36,377 bases of DNA from Lachnospiraceae bacterium (GCA_021770615.1 JAETQR010000036.1:1-36377), one strand, 5' to 3'. Positions 8,782 to 17,422 are shown, numbered from the stretch's first letter. The notes: generated by a model not told the origin, from the letters alone. Numbers and translations are program-made.

Positions 8782-9248
8782 TCTTTTCCTCTCTTTCCCA
8801 GCCGGAGGATCCACCGACAGACTCCATAGCAGATATATCCGGCTGCCACACCCAGCGTATTTAAAAACAGGTCATCCACATCAAAACATCCCACCTTGGA
8901 CACCAGCTGTACTGTCTCCACAGCCAGACTAAATAGAAATCCAAGCGCCACGATCCTGAAAAAATCAAATATCATTCCCCGCTTCTTTTTCTCAAAAACC
9001 GGGATCAGAAAACCAAATGGCATAAATACAGCCACATTTCCTACGACATTGATCAGAAAATAATCAAATCCCACGACATCCCGGTATCTGATATACCGGG
9101 ATAATTCGTGGAACAATCTTAAATTATATTGATACTCCGTATAATGCGTAGTACGGCCGTATTCTTCACTGAAAAACAGGAAATAAATGAGCAATATCAT
9201 ATAACCGACAAAAGCCAGTGCCAGTATATTGCGAATGAGCTTTTTCAC
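8778..9248 (-). CDS. VanZ-like family membrane protein (156 aa)
   Basis: It carries the VanZ-like family pattern: an N-terminal membrane segment, NVVGNVAVFMPFGFLIP in the middle, then ETVQLVSKVGCFDVDDLFLNTLG near the C-terminus, with four predicted membrane segments. The acidic FDVDD motif with the following NTLG is the family hallmark. VanZ itself raises teicoplanin resistance in enterococci, but most homologues have no known role, and nothing nearby suggests a glycopeptide resistance cluster. The start is GTG, supported by GGAGGG six bases upstream. It begins 22 bases after pheT and is probably co-transcribed from the T-box-controlled promoter. Confidence 0.88.
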   Translation of the reverse strand: MKKLIRNILALAFVGYMILLIYFLFFSEEYGRTTHYTEYQYNLRLFHELSRYIRYRDVVGFDYFLINVVGNVAVFMPFGFLIPVFEKKKRGMIFDFFRIVALGFLFSLAVETVQLVSKVGCFDVDDLFLNTLGVAAGYICYGVCRWILRLGKRGKE

Positions 9249-9270
9249 TGCGCTCCCTCCAAGGAATGAT

Positions 9271-11709
9271 TTATTGGCGTATTTTGATTCCTAATTGTTC
9301 CATCTTCTTCAGTATCTTTTCCATAACTGCAGTTACGTCTTTGTCCTCAAGTGTACGATCCGAAGCCCGGAACTGAATGGAATAAGCAAGAGATTTCTCA
9401 TCTTTCCCTAATTGCTCACCTTCATATACGTCAAACAGCCGGAAACTTTCCAAAAGCCTTCCGCCATTTTTCCTTATGACCTCTTCCACCTGTCCGGCCA
9501 GCACATCTTTCTTCATCACAAGAGAAATATCTCTTGTAACAGCAGGGAATTTAGCTACCCCTTTATATTTTACATCAAAGTCTGCCAGTTCGGCAAGCAT
9601 TTTTACATCTAAAACTGCCACATATGCTTTCGTTCCGATCGCATAGTTGTCAAGCACTTCCGGATGTACCTCGCCCAAAAATCCAACCGTCTGTCCATCA
9701 ATAATGACATCAGCCTTTCGTCCCGGGTGGAGATAAGGTCTGTCATCATCCGGCGTATAGGTAACGACCTCTCGGATGCCTAACTTATCAAGGATTCCTT
9801 CCACGACGCCTTTCATATCGAAAAAGTCACCTTCTCCATACATTCCCATCGTAAGCTGCATCCTCTCATCGGGAAGCTCCTCAAGCGGAAGTGATTTGGG
9901 AAGATAAATATTGGCGAGTTCATACAATCTCACATCTTTATTTCTTCTATTATAATTGGTAGAAAGTGAGGAAAGCATACCATTTAAAGACAATGTTCTC
10001 ATGATGCTGTAATCTTCTCCAAGTGGATTCGAAATCGTGATTGCCTTTCTAAGCTCACTGTCTTCACGGATCATAAGTTTATCAAACACTTTCGGGCTCT
10101 CGAATGAATAACTCATTCCTTCACAAAATCCCGCCTGTTCTACTACATTTCTTGCGATATTCTGGATCACTGTCTGATAAGAAAGTTTTCCCGCAGTCGC
10201 CTCACCGCTTGGAAGTGTAGCCGGAATCTTATCATACCCATAAAATCTCGCCACTTCTTCTGCCAGATCTGCCATGCGGAGTACGTCCTGACGCCACGTA
10301 GGTACATGTACCAGTTTCTTTTCCCTGTCTACCAGAAGATCGACCATCTCAAAATATCCTGCCATCTCATCCTCACTGATATCCGTTCCCAGAAGCGCAT
10401 TGATCCGGTCCACATCATATGCTACCGTCTTTTCCTCCCGTTTCACCGGATAGATATCTACACAACCACCGATCACCGTTCCGGCACCAAGCTCCTCGAT
10501 CAGCTGACAGGCACGGTTCATTGCCTCCAATGCTGTATTCGGATCCAGCCCCTTTTCAAACTTCGCCTGTGCATCGGTACGCATACCAAGCTTTTTACCG
10601 GAAAGGCGGATATTCGTCCCATCAAAACATGCTGCCTCAAAAAGCATTGTCTTCACATCATCCGTGATCTTTGAATTCTCCCCGCCCATGATACCGGCGA
10701 TGCCTACTGCTTTTTCTCCGTCACAGATCATAAGGATGGAATCATCCAGTTCTCTCTCCTGACCATCCAGCGTCGTAAATTTCTCTCCTTTGGCCGCATT
10801 CCTCACCACGATCTTTCTACCGGCGATCGTATCTAAATCATATGCGTGCATCGGCTGGGAATATTCTTCCATCACATAGTTTGTGATATCGACAATATTA
10901 TTGATCGGCCGGATCCCGCATGCGGCAAGTCTTCTCTGCATCCATTCCGGGGAAGGAGCGATCCGGATATTTTTAACTACCCTCGCCACATAACGGGAAC
11001 AGAGCTCTGTGTTATCAATCTGCACCGAAATATAATCTTCTGCCTTTTCTTCGTTTCCGACTTCAGAAATGACCGGCGGGCAAAACGGCTTACGGAATGT
11101 CGCTGCTGCCTCTCTGGCAATCCCGATCACACCGAAACAATCCACACGGTTTGAAGTCACCTCATACTCAAAATTGGCGTCCCTGAGACCGAGCAGCCTG
11201 ATGGCGTCACTCCCAACCGATGCATCTTTATACTCCTCGTTGTCACTGAGAATATAAATTCCGCTTTCCGGCGCATCCGGATAAAAATCTCTGGACGATC
11301 CAAGTTCCTCAATGGAACACATCATACCACATGATTCCACACCACGCAGTTTTCCTTTTTTGATCTTGATCCCTCCGGGTGTTTTAGAGCCGTCATGGCC
11401 TCCTGCCACACGACCACCGTCAAGAACGACCGGGACTTTCTGCCCCTCTCTCACATTCGATGCTCCCGTTACGATCTGTACCTGTGTCCCCTGCTCATCC
11501 ACAGCCACCTGGCACACAACAAGTTTATCTGCATCCGGATGCTTCTCAATCTTCTCTATTTTTCCAACAATGATCTGATCCAGATCTTCATCAAATTTCT
11601 CATATCCTTCTACTTTTGTACCAGAGAGAGTCATGGCATCCATATACTCTTTTTCCGTACAATCCAGTTCAGGAACATATGCCTTTATCCACGATAATGG
11701 TGTATTCAT
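9271..11709 (-). CDS. pheT: Phenylalanine-tRNA ligase beta subunit
   Basis: At 812 residues this matches bacterial full-length PheT. Visible parts in order: the N-terminal MNTPLSWIKAYV start, an EMAP/OB-fold tRNA-binding domain (about 40-150, with VCQVAVDEQG, IVTGASNVREGQ and CGMMCS), the B3/B4 region (RPINNIVDITNYVM, GIMGG), B5 (DVLRMADLAEEVARFYGYDKIPATLP), the catalytic-like core, and the C-terminal FDX-ACB anticodon-binding domain (KFPAVTRDISLVM to the end). With PheS it forms the alpha2-beta2 enzyme that charges tRNA-Phe; the B3/B4 domain edits Tyr-tRNA-Phe. I chose the ATG at 11709 over the one at 11742 because GAGGGG lies directly upstream and the family starts there. It follows pheS by 38 bases. 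Confidence 0.97.
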   Translation of the reverse strand: MNTPLSWIKAYVPELDCTEKEYMDAMTLSGTKVEGYEKFDEDLDQIIVGKIEKIEKHPDADKLVVCQVAVDEQGTQVQIVTGASNVREGQKVPVVLDGGRVAGGHDGSKTPGGIKIKKGKLRGVESCGMMCSIEELGSSRDFYPDAPESGIYILSDNEEYKDASVGSDAIRLLGLRDANFEYEVTSNRVDCFGVIGIAREAAATFRKPFCPPVISEVGNEEKAEDYISVQIDNTELCSRYVARVVKNIRIAPSPEWMQRRLAACGIRPINNIVDITNYVMEEYSQPMHAYDLDTIAGRKIVVRNAAKGEKFTTLDGQERELDDSILMICDGEKAVGIAGIMGGENSKITDDVKTMLFEAACFDGTNIRLSGKKLGMRTDAQAKFEKGLDPNTALEAMNRACQLIEELGAGTVIGGCVDIYPVKREEKTVAYDVDRINALLGTDISEDEMAGYFEMVDLLVDREKKLVHVPTWRQDVLRMADLAEEVARFYGYDKIPATLPSGEATAGKLSYQTVIQNIARNVVEQAGFCEGMSYSFESPKVFDKLMIREDSELRKAITISNPLGEDYSIMRTLSLNGMLSSLSTNYNRRNKDVRLYELANIYLPKSLPLEELPDERMQLTMGMYGEGDFFDMKGVVEGILDKLGIREVVTYTPDDDRPYLHPGRKADVIIDGQTVGFLGEVHPEVLDNYAIGTKAYVAVLDVKMLAELADFDVKYKGVAKFPAVTRDISLVMKKDVLAGQVEEVIRKNGGRLLESFRLFDVYEGEQLGKDEKSLAYSIQFRASDRTLEDKDVTAVMEKILKKMEQLGIKIRQ

Positions 11710-11747
11710 TTTTCCCCTCATTTCCGTGCGGTCTCCGCACACTTATT

Positions 11748-12767
11748 TTAAAATTGCTCCAGAAAACGTTTGTCATTTTCATATAGCAGTCTCATATCAT
11801 CGATTTCATACTTCAAAAGTGCAATTCTCTCAAGCCCGACGCCAAACGCAAATCCCGTATATTCATCCGGGTCGATCTTACTCATCTCAAGGACATGAGG
11901 ATGAACCATACCACATCCGAGGATCTCGATCCAACCCTCTCCCTTACAAAAACGGCATCCCTTTCCACCACATTTGAAACATGTCACATCCATCTCTGCG
12001 CTTGGCTCTGTAAATGGGAAATGATGAGGACGGAACTTCACTTTTGTATCCTCGCCAAAGAGCTCTTTCGCAAATTCTGCCAGCGTTCCTTTTAAATCGG
12101 CAAACGTTATATTTTTATCAATGACAAGTCCCTCGATCTGATGGAACGATGGGGAATGTGTCGCATCCACCTCATCTGAACGGAATACCCTTCCCGGTGC
12201 GATCATCCGGATCGGAAGTTTCCCCTTTTCCATGACACGCACCTGAACCGACGAGGTCTGCGTCCTCAAAAGGAATTTATCATTGATGTAAAAGGTATCC
12301 TGCTCATCTTTTGCAGGATGATTCGCTGGTATATTTAATGCCTCAAAGTTATAATAATCATATTCAACTTCCGGCCCTTCCACAACCTCATATCCAAGAC
12401 CGACAAATATCCTTTCGACCTCTTCAAGTGCGATCGTATTCGGGTGTCGGTGTCCAAGATTTGGTTTCTTTCCCGGAAGAGTGACGTCGATCACCTCTGC
12501 CTTCATCTTCTCCTCACGGATTGCTCTCGCAAAGGCCGCTTTTTTCTGCTCCAGCCTGGTTTCGATATCCTTCCTCGCCTCATTAACGAGCTGTCCAACC
12601 TTTGGCCGGTCTTCCGGTGCCACATCCTTCATAGATTTGAGCACACTTGTCAGTTCCCCTTTCTTCCCAAGAAAAGCTACACGGATGTCGTTTAATTTAT
12701 CCAGTTCTTCCGACTTTTCAATCTGGGATAAGGCCTCCTGCATGATTTTTTCCAATTTTTCTTTCAT
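11748..12767 (-). CDS. pheS: Phenylalanine-tRNA ligase alpha subunit
   Basis: The 339-residue length is typical for PheS. It has an N-terminal coiled-coil arm (about residues 1-90, [19 protein letters not shown] onward), class II motif 2 ([22 protein letters not shown]) and motif 3 ([14 protein letters not shown] type, near the C-terminus). [17 protein letters not shown] supplies a Cys cluster seen in clostridial PheS proteins. It activates phenylalanine with ATP and transfers it to tRNA-Phe in complex with PheT. I chose the ATG at 12767 (family start MKEKLEK), although the ribosome site AAAGGA is then about 12 bases away; the ATG at 12779 overlaps that site. Expression is probably set by the upstream T-box. 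Confidence 0.97.
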   Translation of the reverse strand: MKEKLEKIMQEALSQIEKSEELDKLNDIRVAFLGKKGELTSVLKSMKDVAPEDRPKVGQLVNEARKDIETRLEQKKAAFARAIREEKMKAEVIDVTLPGKKPNLGHRHPNTIALEEVERIFVGLGYEVVEGPEVEYDYYNFEALNIPANHPAKDEQDTFYINDKFLLRTQTSSVQVRVMEKGKLPIRMIAPGRVFRSDEVDATHSPSFHQIEGLVIDKNITFADLKGTLAEFAKELFGEDTKVKFRPHHFPFTEPSAEMDVTCFKCGGKGCRFCKGEGWIEILGCGMVHPHVLEMSKIDPDEYTGFAFGVGLERIALLKYEIDDMRLLYENDKRFLEQF

Positions 12768-12825
12768 GATTTCTATCATTCCTTTCGCATACACGATTTT
12801 TTTGTCAGAGGATGAATTCATAATA

Positions 12826-13131
12826 AAAAGAGTCCATCCCCTCAGATATAATACACACCATATCTGTAAGGGACGGACTCTCTCCGCGGTACCACCCTGA
12901 TTCCTATCATTATCACAAAACTATAATAGACTCTCATTGTCGCTTAACGCGCAGCCACGTCACTTCCTACTACCATGTCCTGGATCAGAACCTTTTTCAA
13001 AAGTGAAACTCCGGTGTGAAACTCAGCAGCCAAAGGAACCTGACAGGACTCTCAGCCGGTGATCCTGTCTCTCTGAAGGAAAATAACTGCCTGTGGGAAA
13101 ATCCCTGCACCTTCATCGTCTTTCAAAATTT
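12826..13131 (-). ncRNA. T-box leader for pheST (Phe specifier)
   Basis: On the minus strand the leader carries the conserved T-box sequence AGGGTGGTACCGCGG (12885-12899), which base-pairs with the acceptor end of uncharged tRNA. It is followed by a terminator whose arms GAGTCCGTCCCT and AGGGGATGGACTC precede a T-run at about 12826-12831. The specifier loop near 13018-13020 reads TTC in GAGTTTCACA, a phenylalanine codon, matching the downstream genes. Uncharged tRNA-Phe should stabilise the antiterminator and let transcription reach pheS. Confidence 0.95.
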
Positions 13132-13137
13132 GGCTTT

Positions 13138-13167
13138 ATAGTATCACATAAATAGTCCGTATGTCAA
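13138..13167 (-). promoter_or_regulatory. Promoter of the pheST T-box transcript
   Basis: On the minus strand TTGACA (13162-13167) and TACTAT (13138-13143) are separated by 18 bases. The predicted start near 13131 lies at the 5' end of the T-box leader. Confidence 0.8.
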
Positions 13168-13204
13168 TCTTTTTTTCCTTGAAATCATCAATGGGATTTA
13201 CATT

Positions 13205-13234
13205 TCAAGTTGTGCCAAGGTCAAGTTGTGCCAA
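13205..13234 (+). repeat. Direct repeat upstream of the zinc-ribbon gene
   Basis: TCAAGTTGTGCCAA occurs at 13205-13218 and again at 13221-13234, a 16-base period. It sits between the pheST promoter and the zinc-ribbon gene's promoter, where composition turns AT-rich. It could be a regulator site or an insertion scar; nothing decides between them. Confidence 0.6.
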
Positions 13235-13245
13235 AAAGGATTTGA

Positions 13246-13275
13246 TTGACTTTCAGCATTATTGTATGATATTAT
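13246..13275 (+). promoter_or_regulatory. Promoter of the zinc-ribbon protein gene
   Basis: TTGACT (13246-13251) and TATTAT (13270-13275) are spaced by 18 bases, about 40 bases before the ATG at 13316, which has GAGGAGGT just upstream. Confidence 0.65.
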
Positions 13276-13315
13276 ATAAAATATATAGGCACATTGATAT
13301 GTGAGGAGGTTACTT

Positions 13316-14326
13316 ATGAGAAAGTGTGAAGTATGTCAAAAAGAATTTGATGATGCATTAGAAAATTGTCCGTATTGTGCTACAAAATCCGAAAATTCTG
13401 TTAATTATGAATCGCCAACTGCTGAAACAAGTGTAACTAAAGAGATGGAACAGAATGCTACAACAGATGAATATTCTGAACCACAGTCAAAATTGTTTTG
13501 TAAACATTGTGGAAACGAGATTGTAAATAGTGATTATTGTAATCGTTGTGGTTGTGATATTTATGATGAAAATAAGAAACATTGTACAAAATGCGGAAAT
13601 GTATTAGAAACGAAGCAGACATTTTGTGATAAGTGTGGACAAAAGGTGTCAATTGTTGTGATGCCTAAGTCAGTTTCAAATATAAAAGATAAGTTTAGTA
13701 AGAAAAAAATAATTGCTGCAGTAATTGTATTTGTTTTTCTTGTAAGTATGATCATAACAGGAGTTAAACTAATTCCTAAATTATTTGTAACGTGCGATAC
13801 TTATATGGCTGAAGGCGACTATAAAAAGGCTTATGATAAGGCAGGAGATGATGAAAAAGAATTAGTAATAAAAGAAAATATAGCAGCAATTGTATCGTCG
13901 TTGACTAAAGAGAGTCTTAAGGATTCAAGTTCTTTTGTTTTAAGAGAAGTATATGTAGAAGAAAATATGACAAATGTTGTATTAAAAGAACAAGGCAATA
14001 ACAGTTATGGTGGCGCTGTATCAGGATATGTTTGGTATCAATGGGATGATGAAGCTGCTGAATTTAGATCATGGGGTTCTTGTCAGGATTTCGAAGAAGA
14101 AGAATTTAATTCTTGGGATGATACTGATGCTAAAATTGAAAAAATGGCAGATAATTTGGTAAAAAGCCATGTGAAAGATGTTGTTTCCGAAAAGAAATTA
14201 AAAATGGACTCAGCAGTAGTAGATAGAATTAACGAATTAAATAAAAATGGGAAACTAGGAGATATTAAGTTATTGGATGAAGCAAAGACGATTCTTGGGG
14301 AAAAAGACGATAGTGCCCAAAGTTAA
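13316..14326 (+). CDS. Zinc-ribbon membrane protein (336 aa)
   Basis: The N-terminus has repeated CxxC knuckles: CEVC..CPYC in the first 20 residues, then CKHCGN..YCNRCG, HCTKCGN and FCDKCGQ up to about residue 115, giving two or three double-CxxC ribbons. A basic stretch and one membrane segment (KKKIIAAVIVFVFLVSMIITGVKLI) follow. The C-terminal about 180 residues, probably outside the membrane, are acidic and unrecognised (MAEGDYKKAYDKA recalls helical repeats). This layout is common among Bacillota zinc-ribbon proteins of unknown role, some linked to the cell envelope. I chose the ATG at 13316 because GGAGG lies six bases upstream; a GTG at 13301 overlaps that site. The gene is clearly more AT-rich than its neighbours and monocistronic, suggesting separate acquisition. 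Confidence 0.85.
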   Translation: MRKCEVCQKEFDDALENCPYCATKSENSVNYESPTAETSVTKEMEQNATTDEYSEPQSKLFCKHCGNEIVNSDYCNRCGCDIYDENKKHCTKCGNVLETKQTFCDKCGQKVSIVVMPKSVSNIKDKFSKKKIIAAVIVFVFLVSMIITGVKLIPKLFVTCDTYMAEGDYKKAYDKAGDDEKELVIKENIAAIVSSLTKESLKDSSSFVLREVYVEENMTNVVLKEQGNNSYGGAVSGYVWYQWDDEAAEFRSWGSCQDFEEEEFNSWDDTDAKIEKMADNLVKSHVKDVVSEKKLKMDSAVVDRINELNKNGKLGDIKLLDEAKTILGEKDDSAQS

Positions 14327-14394
14327 TTTTGAATAATTATTGTTATTGATCAGAAAAATGAAAAAAATAATTGAATAAAGAACTCAACATAGAA

Positions 14395-14437
14395 GGAAGA
14401 TTAGTCCTTAAAAGTAATTGCTAATCTTCCTTTTTTT
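14395..14437 (+). terminator. Intrinsic terminator after the zinc-ribbon gene
   Basis: GGAAGATTAG (14395-14404) and CTAATCTTCC (14421-14430) form a perfect 10-bp stem followed by seven T residues, about 70 bases after the stop. Confidence 0.85.
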
Positions 14438-14516
14438 CTTTTATAGAAAAGTGCTTTGTTTTTATGTGGTGCAAAAAACTGATAGTGGATTAGAGAGTTT
14501 TACTAAACTTTTGAAC

Positions 14517-14940
14517 TCAAATCGGTTTCATAGAATCACATAATCCCGGTACACGTCTCGGTATCCCATACTCCTCCATCAGGTTTTTCTGAAAGATCTG
14601 ATCTGCCGCAGAGCGTACCACATCTTCCAGTCTGCCATCTGCTATCAACCTTGCATTCAGAAGATTTATCTTCCCAATACCTTCCTCCACTCCATCCTGA
14701 ACCATTTCATCAATCGCAAGACACATATTCATCTCTCCTTCCCTCTTAGCTCTCTGTTTTTTTACAACAAGTCCTCTTGTACCACTCAAAGCCACGATCA
14801 CATCATAGGCATCCTGTTTGAGATGTGTAAACTCCTCGTGACTGTTTACATAGTTTCTCAATGCTTCCCTGTCATTCTGACGCATCAGAAATCCGCAAAC
14901 CTCTCATTATCAGCCAAGAATTCATTTATTACCACATTGA
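14517..14940 (-). pseudogene. Decayed Rpn/PD-(D/E)XK transposase-like gene (internal deletion)
   Basis: The minus strand first encodes a start-like VVINEFLADNERFADF (about 14888-14938), the usual N-terminus of Rpn-family recombination-promoting nuclease/putative transposase proteins, then hits TGA. Immediately after, in another frame, an open stretch of about 122 codons (14517-14885) encodes the C-terminal part of the same family (ALRNYVNSHEEF, DAYDVIVALSG, GEMNMCLAIDEMVQDGVEEGI). The central nuclease domain, normally about 150-200 residues, is missing. The fused order of family N- and C-termini indicates an internal deletion rather than two genes. The original promoter is still present upstream. 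The 122-codon remnant may still be translated from its ATG, but no function is expected. Confidence 0.7.
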
Positions 14941-14970
14941 TTTCTCCCAATTAACCACTTCCTATCTTTT

Positions 14971-14998
14971 ATTATACTATTTAATTTATCTTTGTCAA
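14971..14998 (-). promoter_or_regulatory. Promoter kept upstream of the Rpn-like pseudogene
   Basis: On the minus strand TTGACA (14993-14998), a 16-base spacer and TATAAT (14971-14976) precede a GGGAG site and the pseudogene's apparent GTG start. Confidence 0.65.
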
Positions 14999-15089
14999 CC
15001 TGAAATTTGTTTTTTGGAATCTTTCACGACAGTGAAAAAAAAACTCCGAATAAAAAAAACTTTTTCACCACCCCTTTCATGCTGTCCCC

Positions 15090-15350
15090 TCACCACCTGG
15101 CCCTCACATGCGGGCAATACCCATTTTTCCTGACTGCTCGGACCGCCACATAACAGCCGCATTGCCCACAAAGGCCTCCCCGCATCTCACTGCAGCTATC
15201 ACAGAGCATAAGCCGCTTTTCATACTCTGTTTCAGAAACCTTATCTTCCTGTGGTATATTCGCAATATAATCCTGAAGCTTGATCTGCTCCTTTTCCAGC
15301 ATCTCTTTCGTCCATGTGCATTTCGGACAAAACCTGATCGGTTTCCCCAT
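15090..15350 (-). CDS. Small cysteine-rich protein, DUF6171-like (86 aa)
   Basis: A short soluble protein with paired cysteines: FCPKC near the start, then LMLCDSCSEM, GLCGQCGCYV and GYCPHV in the second half. These probably bind one or two zinc ions. From memory it resembles DUF6171, a small uncharacterised family in Lachnospiraceae; I cannot verify this. The second of two consecutive ATGs (15350) is preferred because GGAGG is then six bases upstream; starting at 15353 adds one Met. It lies downstream of the arabinofuranosidase gene, beyond that gene's terminator, and has its own strong ribosome site. Function unknown. Confidence 0.75.
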   Translation of the reverse strand: MGKPIRFCPKCTWTKEMLEKEQIKLQDYIANIPQEDKVSETEYEKRLMLCDSCSEMRGGLCGQCGCYVAVRAVRKNGYCPHVRARW

Positions 15351-15410
15351 CATGATCCTCCTTTAAAAAGGGTGATTCTCGCTCTGCATGCAGAGAAATT
15401 TCCTATGCGT

Positions 15411-15444
15411 TAAAAATCAGGGCCCGGCATGACATCCGGACCCC
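15411..15444 (-). terminator. Intrinsic terminator after the arabinofuranosidase gene
   Basis: On the minus strand GGGTCCGG and CCGGGCCC (15436-15443 and 15420-15427) form an 8-bp GC-rich stem followed by TGATTTTT, about 20 bases past the stop. Confidence 0.75.
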
Positions 15445-15463
15445 AAAAAACATTCTTTTTTCT

Positions 15464-16942
15464 TTACTGGAGCACCAGTGTAATGATACTACATGGCGGC
15501 ATTTTCACCGTAAGCATGCCATCAGACAGAACAGCCCCCTCAAATCCGGCAGGTTCTACCACATCCGGCTTTTCAAACGAGTTATGGTCATCCATTTTTC
15601 CGGTAAGGATCGTTCCGGAAACAGAAGAAAACTCACCGGTTACCCCTGTTGAAATCTCAATTTCTTCCGTAAGGGAAGCATTTGCAAGTGTGATCGTCAG
15701 CTCTCCCTTCGCATTTACAGACGCAGACGAGGACACAAGTGGTATTTCAAATCCCTCACATGTCTCTACCGGCACATCTAAATAGCAATCTACAAGTGTA
15801 GAATCCTGGTGGCGTTTATACATCTCAAACACATGATAGGTCGGCGTCTTTACGATCTTTGCCCCTTCCGTAAGGATCACTGCCTGAAGCACATTCACTA
15901 CCTGTGCGATATTTGCCATTGCGATCCGGTCACAATGACGATTAAAAATATTCAGATTAAGTGCTGCCACCATCGCATCCCGCATCGTATTCTGCTGATA
16001 CAGAAATCCCGGATTCGTACCATCCTCTACCTGGAACCATGTCCCCCACTCGTCGACGATAAGCTTTACCTTGTGCTCCGGATCATATTTACTCATGATC
16101 TCCAGATGACGGTCGATCATCTTATCAATGCGCAGAGTCGCCTCGATCGTTTCATAATACTTACTGCTGTCAAACTCCGTCGCTTTCCCTTTCTCATCCC
16201 AGCCACCCGGAACTGTATAATAGTGCATACTGATCGCATCTGCATAATTTGTGCCGATGATACTCATCAGTTTATCCGTCCACTCATAATCCGCTCCATC
16301 CGGTCCGCATGCGATCTTGTAAAGTTTATTATCACCATAATTTCTGCAATAGGTCTGATATCTACGATATGTATTTGCATAATATTCCGGCGTCATATTG
16401 CCTCCACAGCCCCAGTTCTCATTTCCGACACCAAAATATTTTACCTTCCACGGTTCTTTTCTTCCATTCTCTGCACGGAGGTTTGCCATCGGGGACTCCC
16501 CGTCAAACGTCATATATTCAATCCACTCAGACATCTCACGCACGGATCCGCTGCCCACATTTCCATTGATATATGGCTCACATCCGAGCTGATCGCACAG
16601 TTCAAAAAACTCATGGGTTCCAAAACTGTTATCTTCTACCACACCTCCCCAGTGGGTATTGATCATGCGTTTCCTGTTCTCCTTGGGGCCGATGCCATCC
16701 ATCCAATGATATTCGTCGGCAAAGCAGCCACCCGGCCAGCGCAATACTGGCAGATCCAGATTCTTCAATGCCTCTACAACGTCATTACGCATCCCGTTCG
16801 TATTGGGAATTTCGGAATCTTCTCCGACATAAATCCCCTCATAAATACAACGTCCGAGATGTTCGGAAAAGTGTCCGTAAATTTCTTTGTTGATCTTCCC
16901 AAGTTTTCTTTTCGTGTTGATCATTCCCTCAACTTTTTTCAT
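15464..16942 (-). CDS. abfA: GH51 alpha-N-arabinofuranosidase (492 aa)
   Basis: It removes terminal L-arabinofuranose from arabinan, arabinoxylan or their oligomers. Length and order fit intracellular GH51 enzymes: [20 protein letters not shown] at the start, [14 protein letters not shown] (about 67-80), the acid/base glutamate in GVGNENWG (E175) and the nucleophile in IVDEWGTW (E298), then a C-terminal beta domain. There is no signal peptide, so it should act in the cytosol on imported oligosaccharides. GGAGG lies six bases before the ATG. No transporter or other arabinose gene is adjacent, so it is not part of a visible utilisation locus. An open frame of 447 codons runs antisense (15809-17152), but it is a shadow of this gene. 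Arabinofuranosidase is well supported; exact substrate preference is not. Confidence 0.95.
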   Translation of the reverse strand: MKKVEGMINTKRKLGKINKEIYGHFSEHLGRCIYEGIYVGEDSEIPNTNGMRNDVVEALKNLDLPVLRWPGGCFADEYHWMDGIGPKENRKRMINTHWGGVVEDNSFGTHEFFELCDQLGCEPYINGNVGSGSVREMSEWIEYMTFDGESPMANLRAENGRKEPWKVKYFGVGNENWGCGGNMTPEYYANTYRRYQTYCRNYGDNKLYKIACGPDGADYEWTDKLMSIIGTNYADAISMHYYTVPGGWDEKGKATEFDSSKYYETIEATLRIDKMIDRHLEIMSKYDPEHKVKLIVDEWGTWFQVEDGTNPGFLYQQNTMRDAMVAALNLNIFNRHCDRIAMANIAQVVNVLQAVILTEGAKIVKTPTYHVFEMYKRHQDSTLVDCYLDVPVETCEGFEIPLVSSSASVNAKGELTITLANASLTEEIEISTGVTGEFSSVSGTILTGKMDDHNSFEKPDVVEPAGFEGAVLSDGMLTVKMPPCSIITLVLQ

Positions 16943-17011
16943 GATAATCCTCCGTTTTTCATATTAATTTTGCTACACAGCCTGACGATTGTCCTCATCA
17001 TAAAACAAAAA

Positions 17012-17041
17012 CCAGTAAAATTAAATGGATTATTTTGCTGG
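17012..17041. promoter_or_regulatory. Inverted repeat upstream of the arabinofuranosidase gene
   Basis: CCAGTAAAAT (17012-17021) and ATTTTGCTGG (17032-17041) pair with one mismatch around a 10-base loop, about 70-100 bases upstream of the ATG at 16942. It could be an operator for sugar-responsive control or a weak hairpin; I recognise no known regulator consensus. Confidence 0.35.
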
Positions 17042-17104
17042 TCTTTTGTATTATTTTGTCTCATAACGCAACGCCCCCCGAATACACTTCACAGAATAAT
17101 TGTG

Positions 17105-17133
17105 TTGTGTTTTTTTGCCTTTTATGATATATT
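17105..17133 (+). promoter_or_regulatory. Putative promoter of the holin-like toxin mRNA
   Basis: TTGTGT (17105-17110), 17 bases, then TATATT (17128-17133) predict a start near 17140 and a leader of about 85 bases before the toxin ATG. Confidence 0.5.
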
Positions 17134-17183
17134 GGTCATAAGGAAAGCCTGAGAGCCAAAGGCGGCTTACCCTTCTGTTTCTT

Positions 17184-17223
17184 CGGAGGGTTTTACAGCC
17201 CTCCAAACGAAAGAAAGGAGGGC
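17184..17223 (+). promoter_or_regulatory. SD-sequestering leader of the toxin mRNA
   Basis: GCCCTCC (17198-17204) is complementary to the toxin ribosome site GGAGGGC (17217-17223), giving a 7-bp hairpin that would hide it. An upstream copy, CGGAGGG (17184-17190), can pair with the same GCCCTCC and free the site. Two competing pairings of this kind are typical of type I toxin mRNAs, whose full-length form is poorly translated until refolded or processed. The mechanism here is inferred from pairing alone. Confidence 0.55.
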
Positions 17224-17226
17224 GGT

Positions 17227-17322
17227 ATGATGAATGTTACATATTCGGATTTACTCCAGTTTTGTATCTTTATCGTTTCCCTTATCGGACTGTGCTACAC
17301 AATCTTCAAGGAAAAAAAATAG
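17227..17322 (+). CDS. Putative holin-like type I toxin (31 aa)
   Basis: The 31-residue product has a short polar start (MMNVTYSDLLQ), one hydrophobic segment (FCIFIVSLIGLCYTIF) and a lysine-rich end (KEKK). This is the pattern of the small 'putative holin-like toxin' peptides related to TxpA/BsrG-type membrane toxins of Bacillota. GGAGGGCGGT precedes the ATG; a second ATG follows directly. Such peptides insert in and damage the inner membrane and are held in check by an antisense RNA, for which there is a good candidate overlapping the 3' end. The length, hydrophobic profile and neighbouring RNA signals together make this more than a chance short frame. It lies between the arabinofuranosidase and dGTPase genes. 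Confidence 0.75.
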   Translation: MMNVTYSDLLQFCIFIVSLIGLCYTIFKEKK

Positions 17323-17416
17323 CCGCCACTACCCTAATAGTGACGGCATGCCTATCGCAAATGCATAGGTAAATAAATCACAGTAGGGGATAAAGCCGTC
17401 TCTCCGGCTTTCCCTT
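17312..17416 (-). ncRNA. Candidate antisense antitoxin RNA to the holin-like toxin
   Basis: A minus-strand promoter (17423-17451) predicts a start near 17416. The RNA would first fold AAAGCC...GGCTTT, then run convergently into the toxin gene. It would end at a strong terminator formed by GCCGTCACTA and TAGTGGCGGC (17338-17347 and 17322-17331) with an eight-T run at 17312-17319, inside the toxin's last codons. The resulting RNA of about 105 bases is complementary to the toxin mRNA 3' region, the RatA/TxpA-like arrangement. No transcript data are available to me. Confidence 0.6.
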
Positions 17417-17422
17417 TCCTAT

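Noticed and set aside
12826..13131. Leader of pheS considered as a novel structured RNA
   Set aside because: The AGGGTGGTACCGCGG element, a TTC specifier and the terminator make it an ordinary Phe T-box.
14888..14940. Short N-terminal frame treated as an independent small gene
   Set aside because: Its sequence matches the N-terminus of the family whose C-terminus follows directly, so a single decayed gene explains both.
15008..15060. TTTCAC/GTGAAA hairpin near poly-A as a terminator for the small cysteine-rich gene
   Set aside because: The stem is only six AT-rich pairs and the T-run lies before, not after, the stem on the relevant strand.
15809..17152. Long plus-strand open frame of 447 codons antisense to the arabinofuranosidase gene
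   Set aside because: It is the complement of a clear GH51 enzyme, its product is rich in His, Ile and Cys with no recognisable domain, and there is no ribosome site. It is a coding shadow.
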